64,000 bases of DNA from an uncultured Paracoccaceae bacterium (GCA_947500825.1 CANMTR010000005.1:124001-188000); one strand, 5' to 3'. Shown: positions 10,110-20,187, counted from the first letter of the stretch. Notes: generated by a model from the sequence alone, not told the origin. Numbers and translations are program-made.

Positions 10110-11270
10110 ATGATCACCATCACCGAAACAGCCGCGCTGGCCGCGTTCTGCGAGCGGGCCCGCACGCATGATTACGTCACCGTGGATACCGAGTTCCTGC
10201 GCGAACGGACCTATTATTCCATCCTGTGCCTGGTGCAGCTGGCCGTTCCCGGCGACGCGGAGGAGGACGCCGTCCTCGTCGATCCGCTGGCCGAGGGATT
10301 GTCCCTGGAGCCGCTCTACGACCTCTTTCGCGACGAGGGCGTGGTCAAGGTGTTCCATGCCGCGCGCCAGGACCTGGAGATCTTCGTCCACGACGGCGAC
10401 GTGATGCCCAAACCCCTGTTCGACACCCAGGTGGCGGCGATGGTCTGCGGCTTCGGCGAGCAGGTGGGATACGAGACGCTGGTCAAGAAGGTGGCGAAGG
10501 CGGACATCGACAAGTCGTCGCGCTTCACCGACTGGTCACGCCGGCCCCTGACGGACGCGCAGAAGGCCTATGCCCTGGCCGACGTGACCCACCTGCGGGT
10601 GATCTACGAGCACCTGGCCGACGAGCTGGAGCGCACGGGGCGGCGCGACTGGGTCGAGGAGGAGCTGGCCGTCCTGACCGAGCGGGAGACCTACGTCACC
10701 CGGCCCGAGGATGCCTGGAAGCGGGTGAAGACACGCAACAACTCGGGCAAGTTCCTGGCGGTGGTCCGCGAGCTGGCGGCGTTCCGCGAGGCGCATGCCC
10801 AGTCGCGCGACGTGCCGCGCAGCAGGATCTTCAAGGACGATGCGCTGGTGGAGCTGGCGGCGACCAATCCGCGCTCGGAGAGCGACCTGGGCCGGTCGCG
10901 GCTTCTCCTGCGCGAGGCGCGGCGGGGCGAGATCGCCGAGGGCATCCTGGCGGCGGTGGCGCGCGGGGCGGAGTGCGACCCGGCCGACTATCCCCAGGCG
11001 GACCGGACCCGCGAGCGGCTGCAGGTGAACCCGGCGCTCGCGGACCTGCTTCGGGTGCTGCTGAAGGCCAAGGCCGACACGTCCGGGGTGGCGCAGAAGC
11101 TGGTCGCGACCTCGGCCGACCTGGACCTGATCGCGGCCGGGGAGCGCGACGTGCAGGCGCTCAAGGGCTGGCGCAAGTCGGTCTTCGGCCGCGACGCCAT
11201 GCGCCTGATCGAGGGACGGGTGGGCCTGAAGGCCGAGGGCAAGTCGGTCGTCGTCTTCGACGTGCTCTAG
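10110..11270 (+). CDS. rnd: Ribonuclease D
   Basis: 3'-5' exoribonuclease for tRNA and other stable RNA 3' ends. The 386 residues hold a DEDDy exonuclease domain: Asp26 and Glu28 in VDTEF, the Asp in ARQDLEIF, and the Tyr/Asp pair in AYALADVTHL. An HRDC domain follows at about residues 210-285 (RELAAFREAHAQ, then FKDDALVELA). Its stop codon overlaps that of the convergent lipoprotein gene in the shared tetranucleotide CTAG. Probably expressed from its own promoter in the 72-nt gap after purN. Confidence 0.95.
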   Translation: MITITETAALAAFCERARTHDYVTVDTEFLRERTYYSILCLVQLAVPGDAEEDAVLVDPLAEGLSLEPLYDLFRDEGVVKVFHAARQDLEIFVHDGDVMPKPLFDTQVAAMVCGFGEQVGYETLVKKVAKADIDKSSRFTDWSRRPLTDAQKAYALADVTHLRVIYEHLADELERTGRRDWVEEELAVLTERETYVTRPEDAWKRVKTRNNSGKFLAVVRELAAFREAHAQSRDVPRSRIFKDDALVELAATNPRSESDLGRSRLLLREARRGEIAEGILAAVARGAECDPADYPQADRTRERLQVNPALADLLRVLLKAKADTSGVAQKLVATSADLDLIAAGERDVQALKGWRKSVFGRDAMRLIEGRVGLKAEGKSVVVFDVL

Positions 11271-11686
11271 CGCCGGGCGGTCAGGGCATTGGTGGCGCCG
11301 GTCACGGTGACCTGGCGGATGCCGGCGAGATCGGCGGCGTCGAAGTTAAGCGCCACGGCCACCTCCCGCGAGCGGGGGGTGGAGACCGCGGAGGGACCGT
11401 CGGGTGCTGCGGCGCGGAAGACATAGGCCAGCGTGGCGGGATCGCCGTCGGCCACCGGCACCAGGACCCCGTCCCAGTAGCCCTGCGTCGCGGCCACGCC
11501 GGTGGCGGTGAGGACCGCGCCGTCCGAGGTGGGCACCAGCGCGACGCTCTCGACCCGCTCGATGGCGGGGCGGCTCTCGGGCGGGGGGGCGTCGTCTCCG
11601 CCGCCCAGGAGGCCGAAGGGATCGCCCGAGGGCGTACAGGCGGCGAGCGCCAGAGCGAGTGCCAGAAGCGTTGCGTGCCTGCCCAT
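11267..11686 (-). CDS. Putative lipoprotein of unknown function
   Basis: A 139-residue protein with signal MGRHATLLALALALAAC: lipobox LAAC with lipidated Cys17. The body after a short Asp/Pro-rich linker looks like a single small beta domain (ESVALVPTSDGAVLTATG, then GYWDGVLVPV). I do not recognise a characterised family. The ATG at 11686 is chosen because it starts the signal peptide; upstream codons in frame encode nothing signal-like. Convergent with rnd, sharing CTAG at the stops; divergent from sufE. Confidence 0.75.
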   Translation of the reverse strand: MGRHATLLALALALAACTPSGDPFGLLGGGDDAPPPESRPAIERVESVALVPTSDGAVLTATGVAATQGYWDGVLVPVADGDPATLAYVFRAAAPDGPSAVSTPRSREVAVALNFDAADLAGIRQVTVTGATNALTARR

Positions 11687-11808
11687 TTGTCCCCCTTGGT
11701 CGCGCGGCTTCGACCTATCCCATGGGAGCGGGTTTGAAAAGCGCGACGGCGGTTGTCCCGCCCCGCGGCAAGGCTTACCTGCCTCGCGCACCCCCAGGAG
11801 ACACGGCC

Positions 11809-12219
11809 ATGGCAAGCCCCGCTTTCGAAGAGATCGCCGAGACATTCGAGTTCCTCGACGACTGGGAGGACCGATATCGCCACGTGATCGAGATGGGCCG
11901 CGCCATGGACCCGCTCGAGGACGCGCTGAAGGTGCCCGCGACCAAGGTGGAGGGCTGCGCGAGCCAGGTGTGGCTGGTGCCCAGCGTGGAGGCCGGGCGG
12001 TTCGACTTTCGCGGCGATTCGGACGCGATGATCGTGAAGGGGCTGATCGCGGTGCTGCACGCGCTCTATGCCGGGGAGCCGGTGGACGAGGTGCCGGCCA
12101 TCGACGCGGGCGGCGAGCTGGCGCGGCTGGGCCTGAACGATCATCTGTCCGCGCAGCGCTCGAACGGGCTGCGCGCCATGGTCGAGCGCATCCGCACGAC
12201 GGCCGCCGCCGCGGGGTGA
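11809..12219 (+). CDS. sufE: SufE-family cysteine desulfurase sulfur acceptor
   Basis: Accepts persulfide sulfur from a SufS-type desulfurase for iron-sulfur cluster assembly. The 136-residue protein has the active cysteine at residue 50 in KVEGCASQVW, close to Cys51 of the E. coli protein. Other family landmarks are the N-terminal FEFLDDWEDRY and the later MIVKGLIAVL and GLNDHLSAQRSNGL. AGGAG precedes the ATG. No suf operon genes are near, as is usual for the stand-alone SufE of this group. Confidence 0.93.
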   Translation: MASPAFEEIAETFEFLDDWEDRYRHVIEMGRAMDPLEDALKVPATKVEGCASQVWLVPSVEAGRFDFRGDSDAMIVKGLIAVLHALYAGEPVDEVPAIDAGGELARLGLNDHLSAQRSNGLRAMVERIRTTAAAAG

Positions 12220-12263
12220 GCCGCGCCGCCCCCCGGCGCGGGGGACGGGCGGCGAGGCCGGGC

Positions 12264-14063
12264 TCAGGCCGTGTGGTGGACCTCCTGCACGCCGTAGACG
12301 GGGGTTTCGAGGCCCTCCATCCGGGCCTTGAGCTGGAGCGCGAGGTAGAGGGAGTAGTGGCGCGACTGGTGCAGGTTGCCGCCGTGGAACCACAGCCCCT
12401 CCTGCGCCGTGGGCTTCCACATGTTGCGCTGCTCGCCCTCCCAGGGGCCGGGGTCCTTGGGGGTTTCGGAGCCCAGGCCCCAGACCTTGCCGACCTTGTC
12501 TGCCATCTCCTGGCTGACGAGGTCGGCGACCCAGCCGTTCATGGAGCCGTAGCCGGTGGCCAGGACCACGAGGTCGGCGGCAAGTTTCGTGCCGTCGTCC
12601 AGGACCACGCCGTCGGCCTCGAAACGGTCGACCTGTCCCTTGGCCAGCGCGATCTTGCCGTCGATGATGAGCTGGCTGGCGCCCACGTCGATGTAGTAGC
12701 CCGAGCCGCGGCGCAGGTACTTCATGAACAGCCCCGACTCGTCGGCGCCGAAGTCGAGGTCGAACCCGGCCTCGCGCAGGCCGTCGTAGAAGGCCGCGTC
12801 GCGCTCCTTGATCTCGTCGTAGATGGGGATCTGGAACTCGTGCATGATCCGGTAGGGGATCGAGGCGAAGGTCATGTCGGCCTTCTCGGTGGTCATGCCG
12901 GAGGCCACCGCCTCCTCTGAGTAGAGGGGGCCGAGGCCCACCTCCATCAGGCTGTCGGACTTGACGATATGGGTGGAGGAGCGCTGCACCATGGTCACGT
13001 CGGCGCCGTTCTCCCACAGGGCGGCGCAGATGTCGTGGGCGGAGTTGTTGGAGCCCACGACCACGCACCGCTTGCCCGACCACGCTTCGGCCCCGCCGTG
13101 TTCGGAGGAATGCTGCACGGTGCCCTGGAACGCGTCCTCGCCGGGCAGCTCGGGGCGGTTGGGCTTGCCGGACATGCCGGTCGCCATGACCAGGTGCTTC
13201 GGGGTGAGGGTCACGGCCTCGCCGTCGCGGTCGACCTCGACGGTCCATTCCTTCGCGGCGTCGTCCCACGCGGCGGAGGTGACCTCGGCGCCGGTCCAGT
13301 AGTTCAGCTCCATGACCTTGGTGTACATCTCCAGCCAGTCGCCGATCTTGTCCTTGGGGGCGAAGACGGGCCAGTTCTCGGGGAACTTGATGTAGGGCAG
13401 GTGGTCGTACCAGACCGGGTCGTGCAGGCAGAGCGACTTGTAGCGCTTGCGCCAGCTGTCGCCCGGGCGGTCGTTCTTCTCCAGCACGATGGCGGGCACG
13501 CCGAGCTGGCGCAGCCGCGCGCCGAGCGCGATGCCGCCCTGCCCGCCGCCGACGATGACGGTGTGGGGCTGGCGGGTATAGCCCAGGTTCCCGCGCTCCT
13601 CCTCGATGTCCTCCTTCCAGGTGGTCCGGCCCCTGTCGGCGCCGTGCTCGGCGCCCATGGGGCGGTCGGTGCCCTTCTGCTCCTCGAAGCCCTTGAGCTC
13701 CTGGAGCGCGGTCAGGAGCGTCCAGATCCTGTCGCCCCGGAGGCGGAGGAGGCCCCAGCCGCGGCCCTGGGCCGTCTCGAAAGTGATCCAGGCGGTGGTG
13801 ACGCCGTCCTCCTCCACCGGGGCCTCGCCCTCCTGGATCGCCCAGTTCGAGGGCGCGGCGGAACCGAGCTGGCTGTGCAGCATGTCGGCCACGCCCGCGC
13901 GCCCTTCGACCGTGCGGATGTTCCAGGTGAAGGCGACGAGGTCGCGCCAGTAGCAGGTCTCGGCGAAGAGCTCCGTCGCGGCCTCGACGTCGCCTTTCGC
14001 CAGGGCCGCGCCCAGCTCGTCCAGCACCGATTGCACGCGGTCCGTCGTCGTGGTGTCGAGCAT
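12264..14063 (-). CDS. Flavin-containing monooxygenase with N-terminal NTF2/SnoaL-like domain
   Basis: A 599-residue two-part protein. Residues 1-130 look like an NTF2/SnoaL-like alpha+beta barrel (ELFAETCYWRDLVAFTW, RAGVADML). From about residue 165 there is a flavoprotein monooxygenase: FAD motif GGGQGG (172-177), NADPH motif GSNNSA (337-342) and a late ATGYGSMNGW. The NADPH loop has Ser-Asn-Asn in place of the usual second glycine. The ATG at 14063 follows GGAGGAGA. The likely reaction is NADPH- and O2-dependent oxygenation of a small N or S compound or a Baeyer-Villiger substrate; the sequence does not decide. Divergent from a GNAT gene. Confidence 0.88.
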   Translation of the reverse strand: MLDTTTTDRVQSVLDELGAALAKGDVEAATELFAETCYWRDLVAFTWNIRTVEGRAGVADMLHSQLGSAAPSNWAIQEGEAPVEEDGVTTAWITFETAQGRGWGLLRLRGDRIWTLLTALQELKGFEEQKGTDRPMGAEHGADRGRTTWKEDIEEERGNLGYTRQPHTVIVGGGQGGIALGARLRQLGVPAIVLEKNDRPGDSWRKRYKSLCLHDPVWYDHLPYIKFPENWPVFAPKDKIGDWLEMYTKVMELNYWTGAEVTSAAWDDAAKEWTVEVDRDGEAVTLTPKHLVMATGMSGKPNRPELPGEDAFQGTVQHSSEHGGAEAWSGKRCVVVGSNNSAHDICAALWENGADVTMVQRSSTHIVKSDSLMEVGLGPLYSEEAVASGMTTEKADMTFASIPYRIMHEFQIPIYDEIKERDAAFYDGLREAGFDLDFGADESGLFMKYLRRGSGYYIDVGASQLIIDGKIALAKGQVDRFEADGVVLDDGTKLAADLVVLATGYGSMNGWVADLVSQEMADKVGKVWGLGSETPKDPGPWEGEQRNMWKPTAQEGLWFHGGNLHQSRHYSLYLALQLKARMEGLETPVYGVQEVHHTA

Positions 14064-14206
14064 GTGGTATCTCCTCCCTGCGATCCTCGCGCGGTCGCCC
14101 CCGCGCCTGCATGGGACCACACTGGCACCGCGCGGGGCGGAGCGTCTTTGCGACTTTCGGCGTGACCCGGTTGCCGCAGGGTCGCGATGGCGCTAGGCCC
14201 GCGCCC

Positions 14207-14665
14207 ATGACCGAGTTCGACCTGCGCCCCACCGGACCGGGCGACCTGGAGCCCCTGGGCCGGATGCTGTCCGACCCGGACGACATGGCGCGGGTGAACC
14301 CCGCCGCCAAGGTGCCCTTCGACGCGCTGGAATGGGGCGAGAAGTGGCTGGGCGACCGGGACGACCGGGCCTTCTACATCGTCGACGGCGACGAGGAGAT
14401 CGTGGGCTTCTTCGCGCTCCGGATCGGGATCGGGCCGGAGGTTCGCCATCTCGTCTATGTCTATATCGTGCCCGAGATGCGGGGCGGGGCGGGCGAGCGG
14501 CTCGCCGCCCTGTCGGAGGGGGCGGCGGCGCGGCTGGGCGCGACCGCGATCTCGCTCAAGGTGGAACTCGACAACCCCAAGGCGCACGCGACCTACCTTT
14601 CTGCGGGCTACGAGGAGCTGGGGAGGTCGAACGGGATGGCGACCATGCGCAAGGAGCTGGTCTAA
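14207..14665 (+). CDS. GNAT-family N-acetyltransferase
   Basis: A 152-residue single-domain acetyltransferase. The acetyl-CoA-binding segment is YVYIVPEMRGGAGERL, with the R-G-G-A-G turn that fits the pyrophosphate loop, followed by LKVELDNPKAHATYLSAGYEELG, the typical C-terminal GNAT half. Substrate unknown. Its stop overlaps the stop of the convergent DUF1992 gene in CTAA. Confidence 0.85.
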   Translation: MTEFDLRPTGPGDLEPLGRMLSDPDDMARVNPAAKVPFDALEWGEKWLGDRDDRAFYIVDGDEEIVGFFALRIGIGPEVRHLVYVYIVPEMRGGAGERLAALSEGAAARLGATAISLKVELDNPKAHATYLSAGYEELGRSNGMATMRKELV

Positions 14666-15039
14666 CCGCGCCGGCGCGCGTCGGCCACGGCGCGCTCGAT
14701 CTCCATCCGGCGGCGCATGTCGGTCTCGGCGATCTGGGCCAGAAGGGCGCGGCGCTTCGTGCGGTCGCGCTCCGCCGCGAGCCGAGCGCGCAGGCCCTCG
14801 AGCTTGCGGATCAGGATCACCACGGGGGGCGCGTAGCCCGACTCGCGCAGGGATTTCGGCACGACCGGGTCGTCCGGCGCGAAGGCGAGGGGCTTGCCGG
14901 CGCCGGGCAGGGCGTCGAACTGCCCCTCCTCCATGGCGCGCTCGATCCGGTCGCGGGCGAGACGTTCGAAGAACAGCATGGGGGCGATCATGGCGGGCAC
15001 GTCCGTGCCGGGCAAGCGGGAGACCGGGGGCGCGACCAT
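14662..15039 (-). CDS. DUF1992 (DnaJ homologue C28-like) protein
   Basis: Up to 125 residues. The core FFERLARDRIERAMEEGQF, LPGAGKPL, followed by a charged helix rich in Arg, is the DUF1992 domain, seen in small bacterial proteins and in the DNAJC28 family. Function is unknown. Several in-frame ATGs exist (15039, 14991, 14979); none has a clear ribosome site, and the domain would be intact from any of them. It begins 18 nt after the stop of the solute-binding-protein gene, so the two may be co-transcribed. Confidence 0.75.
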   Translation of the reverse strand: MVAPPVSRLPGTDVPAMIAPMLFFERLARDRIERAMEEGQFDALPGAGKPLAFAPDDPVVPKSLRESGYAPPVVILIRKLEGLRARLAAERDRTKRRALLAQIAETDMRRRMEIERAVADARRRG

Positions 15040-15057
15040 GTGCGCCCCCGGCGGGCG

Positions 15058-16683
15058 TCAGGCGGTGACGAAACCCAGCTCGTAGGGGTGGATCTCGAAG
15101 GTGGGGTGCTGTTCGGCGCCCACGACCGAGGCGTCGTAGTGGCGGAAGGTGGAGCGCCAGTAGGGCTGCACCACCACGCCCTCGTCGCGCAGGATCGTCT
15201 CCAGCCGCTCCATCAGCCCGGCGCGCTCGGAGGCGTCGGCCACGCCCTGGGCCTCGTTGAGGATCTCGTCGAATTCCTCGTTCGAGAAGCCGGTCTCGTT
15301 CCAGGGGACGCCGGAGCGGTAGGCCAGCGACAGGATCTGGATGCCCAACGGGCGGTGGCCCCAGTCGGTGGTGGAGAGGGGATACTGCGTCCAGTTGTTC
15401 CAGAAAGTCGCGCCGGGCACCACCGTGCGCCTGACCGAGATGCCCGCGTCGCGCAGGAGGGCCGCCATGGCGTCGGCGGTGTTGCGGCGCCAGTCGTCGT
15501 CGAGGGAGACGATCTCGTGCTCGAAATCGGCGGCGCCGGCCTCCTCCATGAGGGCCATGGCCTCTTCCGGGTCGTAGGTGGAGGGGCCGATATCGGCGTA
15601 GTCGGGCTGGATCGGGGCGACGTGGAAATTGCCCGCGACCTCGCCGCGCCCCGAATACCCGAGCTCCAGCAGGGTGGCGTTGTCGGAGGCGAGTTGCAGC
15701 GCCTTCCTGACCCGCACGTCGCCGTAGGGCTCGGCGGTCTGGTTGGCGCGGATCACCACGGTGCCGGCGGTCGTCGTCTCGGACTGGGTCCAGCCGAGGG
15801 TGTCGAAGAGCTCGATGAACTCGCCCACCGTCTCGTAGACCATGTCGATCTCGCCCGCGTCGGCGGCGGCGAACCACGAGGCCGGATCGGTGCCGTAGTC
15901 GATGAACTCGATCCGGTCGAGCGTGGCGGGGCCGTAGACCTCGGCCCCCCACCACTCGTGGTCGGTGTTCTTCTCGATCGCGGCGCTGACGCCCACCTCG
16001 TAGCCCGCGGGGCGGTAGGGACCGGTGCCCTTGGCCTCGAGCGGGTCGCCTCCGAAGTCCTGGGCCACGATCGCGGCGGGAAAGTCGGAGAAGCTGGCGA
16101 TCAGCGTCACGTCGGGAAAGGACAGCGACAGGGTCACGGTATCGCCGTCGACGGTGATCGCGTCCTCGCGGGCCTGGCCCGTCTCCTCGTCGATCAGGGC
16201 GTTGAAGCGGCTGGCCATGGCGTTGCCGTCCGCGGTGGAATCGCACCAGCGGCGGATATTGAAGGCCACGTCCTCGGCGGTGAAGTCCGACCCGTCGGAC
16301 CAGGTGATCCCGGGGCGGACGTTCAGCGTGTAGGTCCGGCCGTCGTCGGAGATCTCCCACCCTTCGAGGAGCATGGGCGACAGGGTGCCGTCGCGCTCGT
16401 ACTTGACGAGGTATTCGAGCCAGCCGCGGGTGACGTTGGCCATCTGCGGCCAGTCGTAGTTGCGCGGGTCCTTGAGGGCGCGCACGTCCTGCTGGATCCG
16501 CAGGGTGCCGCCCTCCTGGCGCTGGTCCTCCTGGGCGCGGACGGGGGTGAGGCCGAGCAGGCCGTAGGCGAAGGTCGCCGTCAGGCCGAACGAGGTCGCG
16601 CGGGTCAGGAACTCGCGGCGGGTGAGACGGCCGGCGCGGTAGTCGCGGATCAGCGTCCGGGCGGGGGGGGGAAGGCTGGGCAT
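15058..16683 (-). CDS. ABC transporter substrate-binding protein, dipeptide/family 5, Tat-exported
   Basis: A 541-residue periplasmic binding protein for peptides or similar solutes. The N-terminus carries a twin-arginine signal (TRREFL at 21-26, hydrophobic stretch, predicted cleavage after Ala50 in PVRAQ). The mature part has the family-5 pattern: LLEGWEISDDGRTYTLNVRPG, TWSDGSDFTAEDV and a C-terminal half with QPYWRSTFRHY. No permease or ATPase genes of a Dpp/Opp system adjoin it, so it must work with components encoded elsewhere or be a solitary receptor. The ATG at 16683 was chosen because the Tat motif follows at normal distance. Confidence 0.9.
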   Translation of the reverse strand: MPSLPPPARTLIRDYRAGRLTRREFLTRATSFGLTATFAYGLLGLTPVRAQEDQRQEGGTLRIQQDVRALKDPRNYDWPQMANVTRGWLEYLVKYERDGTLSPMLLEGWEISDDGRTYTLNVRPGITWSDGSDFTAEDVAFNIRRWCDSTADGNAMASRFNALIDEETGQAREDAITVDGDTVTLSLSFPDVTLIASFSDFPAAIVAQDFGGDPLEAKGTGPYRPAGYEVGVSAAIEKNTDHEWWGAEVYGPATLDRIEFIDYGTDPASWFAAADAGEIDMVYETVGEFIELFDTLGWTQSETTTAGTVVIRANQTAEPYGDVRVRKALQLASDNATLLELGYSGRGEVAGNFHVAPIQPDYADIGPSTYDPEEAMALMEEAGAADFEHEIVSLDDDWRRNTADAMAALLRDAGISVRRTVVPGATFWNNWTQYPLSTTDWGHRPLGIQILSLAYRSGVPWNETGFSNEEFDEILNEAQGVADASERAGLMERLETILRDEGVVVQPYWRSTFRHYDASVVGAEQHPTFEIHPYELGFVTA

Positions 16684-16894
16684 GGAGAAGATCCCTGTCG
16701 TCGGGTCGGTGGCTGGGGCTCGCCGAGAGGTAGGCGACGGCGCGGGGCGATCAAACCGGAGCGCGACGGGCCGCCCGTCGCCGGGGGAAGGGGCGGCGCG
16801 CAACATCACGACGGGCGGAGGGGCGGGGCGCGCGGCTTGACCCCCCGCCCGCCATGTCCCAAGGCTCCGTCCGTCCCGCCGGAGGCCCGATCCC

Positions 16895-18170
16895 TTGTCC
16901 AACCCCGCCCCGTTCTCGCGTTTCGAGTGGATGATCGCCTGGCGCTACCTGCGCGCCAAGCGCGCCGAGGGCGGCGTCAGCGCGATGACCTGGATCAGCC
17001 TTGTGGGCATCACCCTCGCCGTCTTCGCGCTGATCGCGACGCTGGCGGTGCGCTCGGGCTTCCGAGCCGAGTTCGTGGACACGATCCTGGGAGCCAACGC
17101 CCATGTGACGCTCTATTCCGCGAGCTACACCGGGGGGACGGGGGCGGAGCGCAACCTGACCGAGTATCGCGACCTGGCCGAGCGGGTGGCGCAGGTGGAC
17201 GGCGTGACGCGCGTGGCGCCCCTGGTGAAGGGGCAGGTGATGGCGAGCCTGGACGGGCAGACCAGCGGGGTGGAGGTGTTCGGCATCGCGGCCGAGGACC
17301 TGGCGACGATTCCGCGCGTGGCCGACCCGCAGGAGGCGCGCGGCGACCTTGCCTCCTTCGGGGGGGCGACGATCGCCATCGGCTCGGGCGTGGCGCGCGA
17401 GCTGGGCGCCGACGTGGGCGACGTGCTGCGCCTGATTTCTCCCGACGGGGCGAAGACGCCGTTCGGGACCACGCCCAGGGTGTCGAACTACGAGATCGGC
17501 TACGTCTTCACGGCGGGGCGCTACGACATCGACCGCACCCGGGTCTACATGCCCTTCGAGGAGGCGCAGACCTACTTCAACGCCGAAGGGACGGCGAGCG
17601 AGCTGGAGGTGATGGTCGATGACCCCGAGGCGGTGGACCGCCTGACCCTGCCGATCCTGGAGGCGGCGGGGCAGGGCGTGATCCTGTGGACCTGGAAGGA
17701 GGCGAGCGGGTCGTTCCTGCGCGCGCTCGACATCGAGGACAACGTGATGTTCGTGATCCTGTCGGTGCTGGTGCTGATCGCGGCCATGAACATCGTCTCG
17801 GGGCTGATCATGCTGGTCAAGAACAAGGGCCGCGACATCGGCATCCTGCGCACGATCGGCCTGACGGAAGGCTCGATCCTGCGGGTCTTCTTCATCTGCG
17901 GGTCGATGACGGGGGTGATCGGCACCGGCCTCGGGGTGCTCTTCGGGGTTCTGTTCGCGCTCTACGTGGACCCGATCTTCTCGGCCGTGAACTGGCTGTC
18001 GGGCGGGGGGGCTTGGGACCCGTCGATCCGGGGCCTCTATGCCCTGCCGGCGAAACTGCAATGGGGCGACGTGCTGTCGGCGGTGGCGCTGTCGCTGGGC
18101 CTGTCGTTCATCGTCACGATCTTTCCCGCGCGCCGGGCGGCGCGGATGAACCCGGTGGAGGCGCTGCGCT

Positions 18171-18178
<8 letters not shown>
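16895..18178 (+). CDS. lolC: Lipoprotein-releasing ABC transporter, permease subunit (LolC/LolE type)
   Basis: Inner-membrane part of the Lol machine that extracts outer-membrane lipoproteins and hands them to LolA. The 427 residues show one N-terminal membrane helix after [14 protein letters not shown], a large periplasmic MacB-like domain (about 60-270) and three C-terminal helices with the FtsX-type fold, ending [18 protein letters not shown]. The start is TTG at 16895, supported by GGAGG eight bases upstream. The 3' end overlaps lolD by 8 nt. Alphaproteobacteria often have one LolC/E-hybrid permease (LolF); this may be that form. Confidence 0.93.
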
Positions 18179-18848
<670 letters not shown>

Positions 18849-18934
18849 CGCCGCGGGCGATCACGATTGTTTCGGCTGTCATCATTGGGCGAACCGCCTA
18901 TGGTCGCGCCACTTAGACGGAATGCGGGACAATA

Positions 18935-19579
18935 ATGGACGCAGGACCCCACGGCGCGCTGGATCTACCGCTGGACGAGACGATCGCCTGCCCCCAATGC
19001 GACGCGCTCTACCACGCGCGGATGCCGCAGGAGGGGGGGCGCATGGTGTGCCACCGCTGCCACACCGTGCTGATCGCACCCAAGCGCAACGCCTATCTGC
19101 GGGTGATCGCGCTGTCGCTGACCATCATCATCCTGATGGTGGGGGCGACGGTGTTCCCGTTCCTGGGCGTGAACGTGATGGGCTTCTCCAACAAGGCCTC
19201 GGTGCTGGACTCGGCGCTGGCGTTCCTCGACGGGGGCTGGATGATCTCGCTGTCGGTGTTCGTGGCCGGGTTCATCGTAATGATCCCGGTGATCCGGGCG
19301 GCGATGGTGATCTACGTGCTGACGCCGCTGGTGGCGGGGCGGGGGCCCTGGCCGGGGGCGCGGGCGATGTTCCGCTGGGCCGAGGACCTGCGGCCCTGGT
19401 CGATGGCCGAGATCTTCATCATCGGGTGCGCCGTGGCGCTGACCAAGATCGTCTCGCTCGCCCGGATCGAGTTCGGCCCGGCCTTCTGGATGTTCGCGGT
19501 GCTCGTCGTGATCATCGTCCTTGCGGACAGCCTCATGGACAGATGGACCATATGGAAAGCCCTGGAACAGAAATCCTGA
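18935..19579 (+). CDS. PqiA-like membrane protein, first half-size copy
   Basis: A 214-residue inner-membrane protein. A zinc-ribbon-like pair of CxxC motifs (Cys19/Cys22 and Cys39/Cys42) precedes four predicted membrane helices (about 55-75, 100-125, 165-185, 190-208). E. coli PqiA is about twice as long and has two such modules in one chain; here each module is its own gene. The family works with MCE proteins to move lipids between membranes. Overlaps the next pqiA gene by 37 nt. Confidence 0.9.
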   Translation: MDAGPHGALDLPLDETIACPQCDALYHARMPQEGGRMVCHRCHTVLIAPKRNAYLRVIALSLTIIILMVGATVFPFLGVNVMGFSNKASVLDSALAFLDGGWMISLSVFVAGFIVMIPVIRAAMVIYVLTPLVAGRGPWPGARAMFRWAEDLRPWSMAEIFIIGCAVALTKIVSLARIEFGPAFWMFAVLVVIIVLADSLMDRWTIWKALEQKS

Positions 19580-20187
19580 CCGCGCGCGAGAGGGGCCTCG
19601 TGGCCTGCCGGCGCTGCGCGAAAGTCTGGCCCATGGGCCGGGACACGTGCGACCGTTGCGGCTCGGCGTTGCATTCGCGCGACTGGCGATCGCTGCAGCG
19701 CGTCTGGGCATGGCTTGTGGTCGGAATCATCTGCTACATCCCCGCAAACCTGTTTCCGATGCTGAGGACGACGATGCTGTTCAACACCTCCGAGTCCACG
19801 ATCGTCGGGGGGGCCATTGACCTTGCGACCCACGGCAATCTGGGGATCGCGGTGGTGATCCTGGTCGCCTCCGTGGTGATCCCGGTGGGCAAGTTCCTCG
19901 CCATCGGCTACCTCGCGCTGTCGGTGCGGCGGCCTGAGCGGCTGCGCCCGAAGCAGCGTCACAAGCTTTACCACGTCGTCGAGTTCATCGGCCGCTGGTC
20001 GATGATCGACGTGTTCGTCGTCGCGATCCTGTCGGCGCTGGTGCAACTCAACTTCGCCGCCTCGATCCGCCCGGGGCCGGCGGCGATCACCTTCGCCCTG
20101 TCGGTGATCTTCACCATGCTGGCGGCGATCAGCTTCGACCCGCGGCTGATCTGGGACAAGAGCGGATCGGAGCGGACGACACGATGA
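19543..20187 (+). CDS. PqiA-like membrane protein, second half-size copy
   Basis: A 214-residue protein, same length and layout as the gene before it: zinc ribbon Cys22/Cys25 and Cys36/Cys39 (ACRRCAKVW, TCDRCGSAL) and four membrane helices from about residue 55. FPMLRTT and GGAIDLATHGN are typical of PqiA C-terminal modules. The start at 19543 is one of two close in-frame ATGs (the other 19552); both lie inside the preceding gene. Its TGA overlaps the pqiB ATG (ATGA). It likely pairs with the first copy to rebuild a full PqiA. Confidence 0.9.
   Translation: MDHMESPGTEILTARERGLVACRRCAKVWPMGRDTCDRCGSALHSRDWRSLQRVWAWLVVGIICYIPANLFPMLRTTMLFNTSESTIVGGAIDLATHGNLGIAVVILVASVVIPVGKFLAIGYLALSVRRPERLRPKQRHKLYHVVEFIGRWSMIDVFVVAILSALVQLNFAASIRPGPAAITFALSVIFTMLAAISFDPRLIWDKSGSERTTR

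Noticed and set aside
14332-17622. A 1096-codon plus-strand frame spanning GNAT, DUF1992, binding protein and lolC
   Set aside because: It crosses four well-supported genes in other frames and has no start signal or family similarity.
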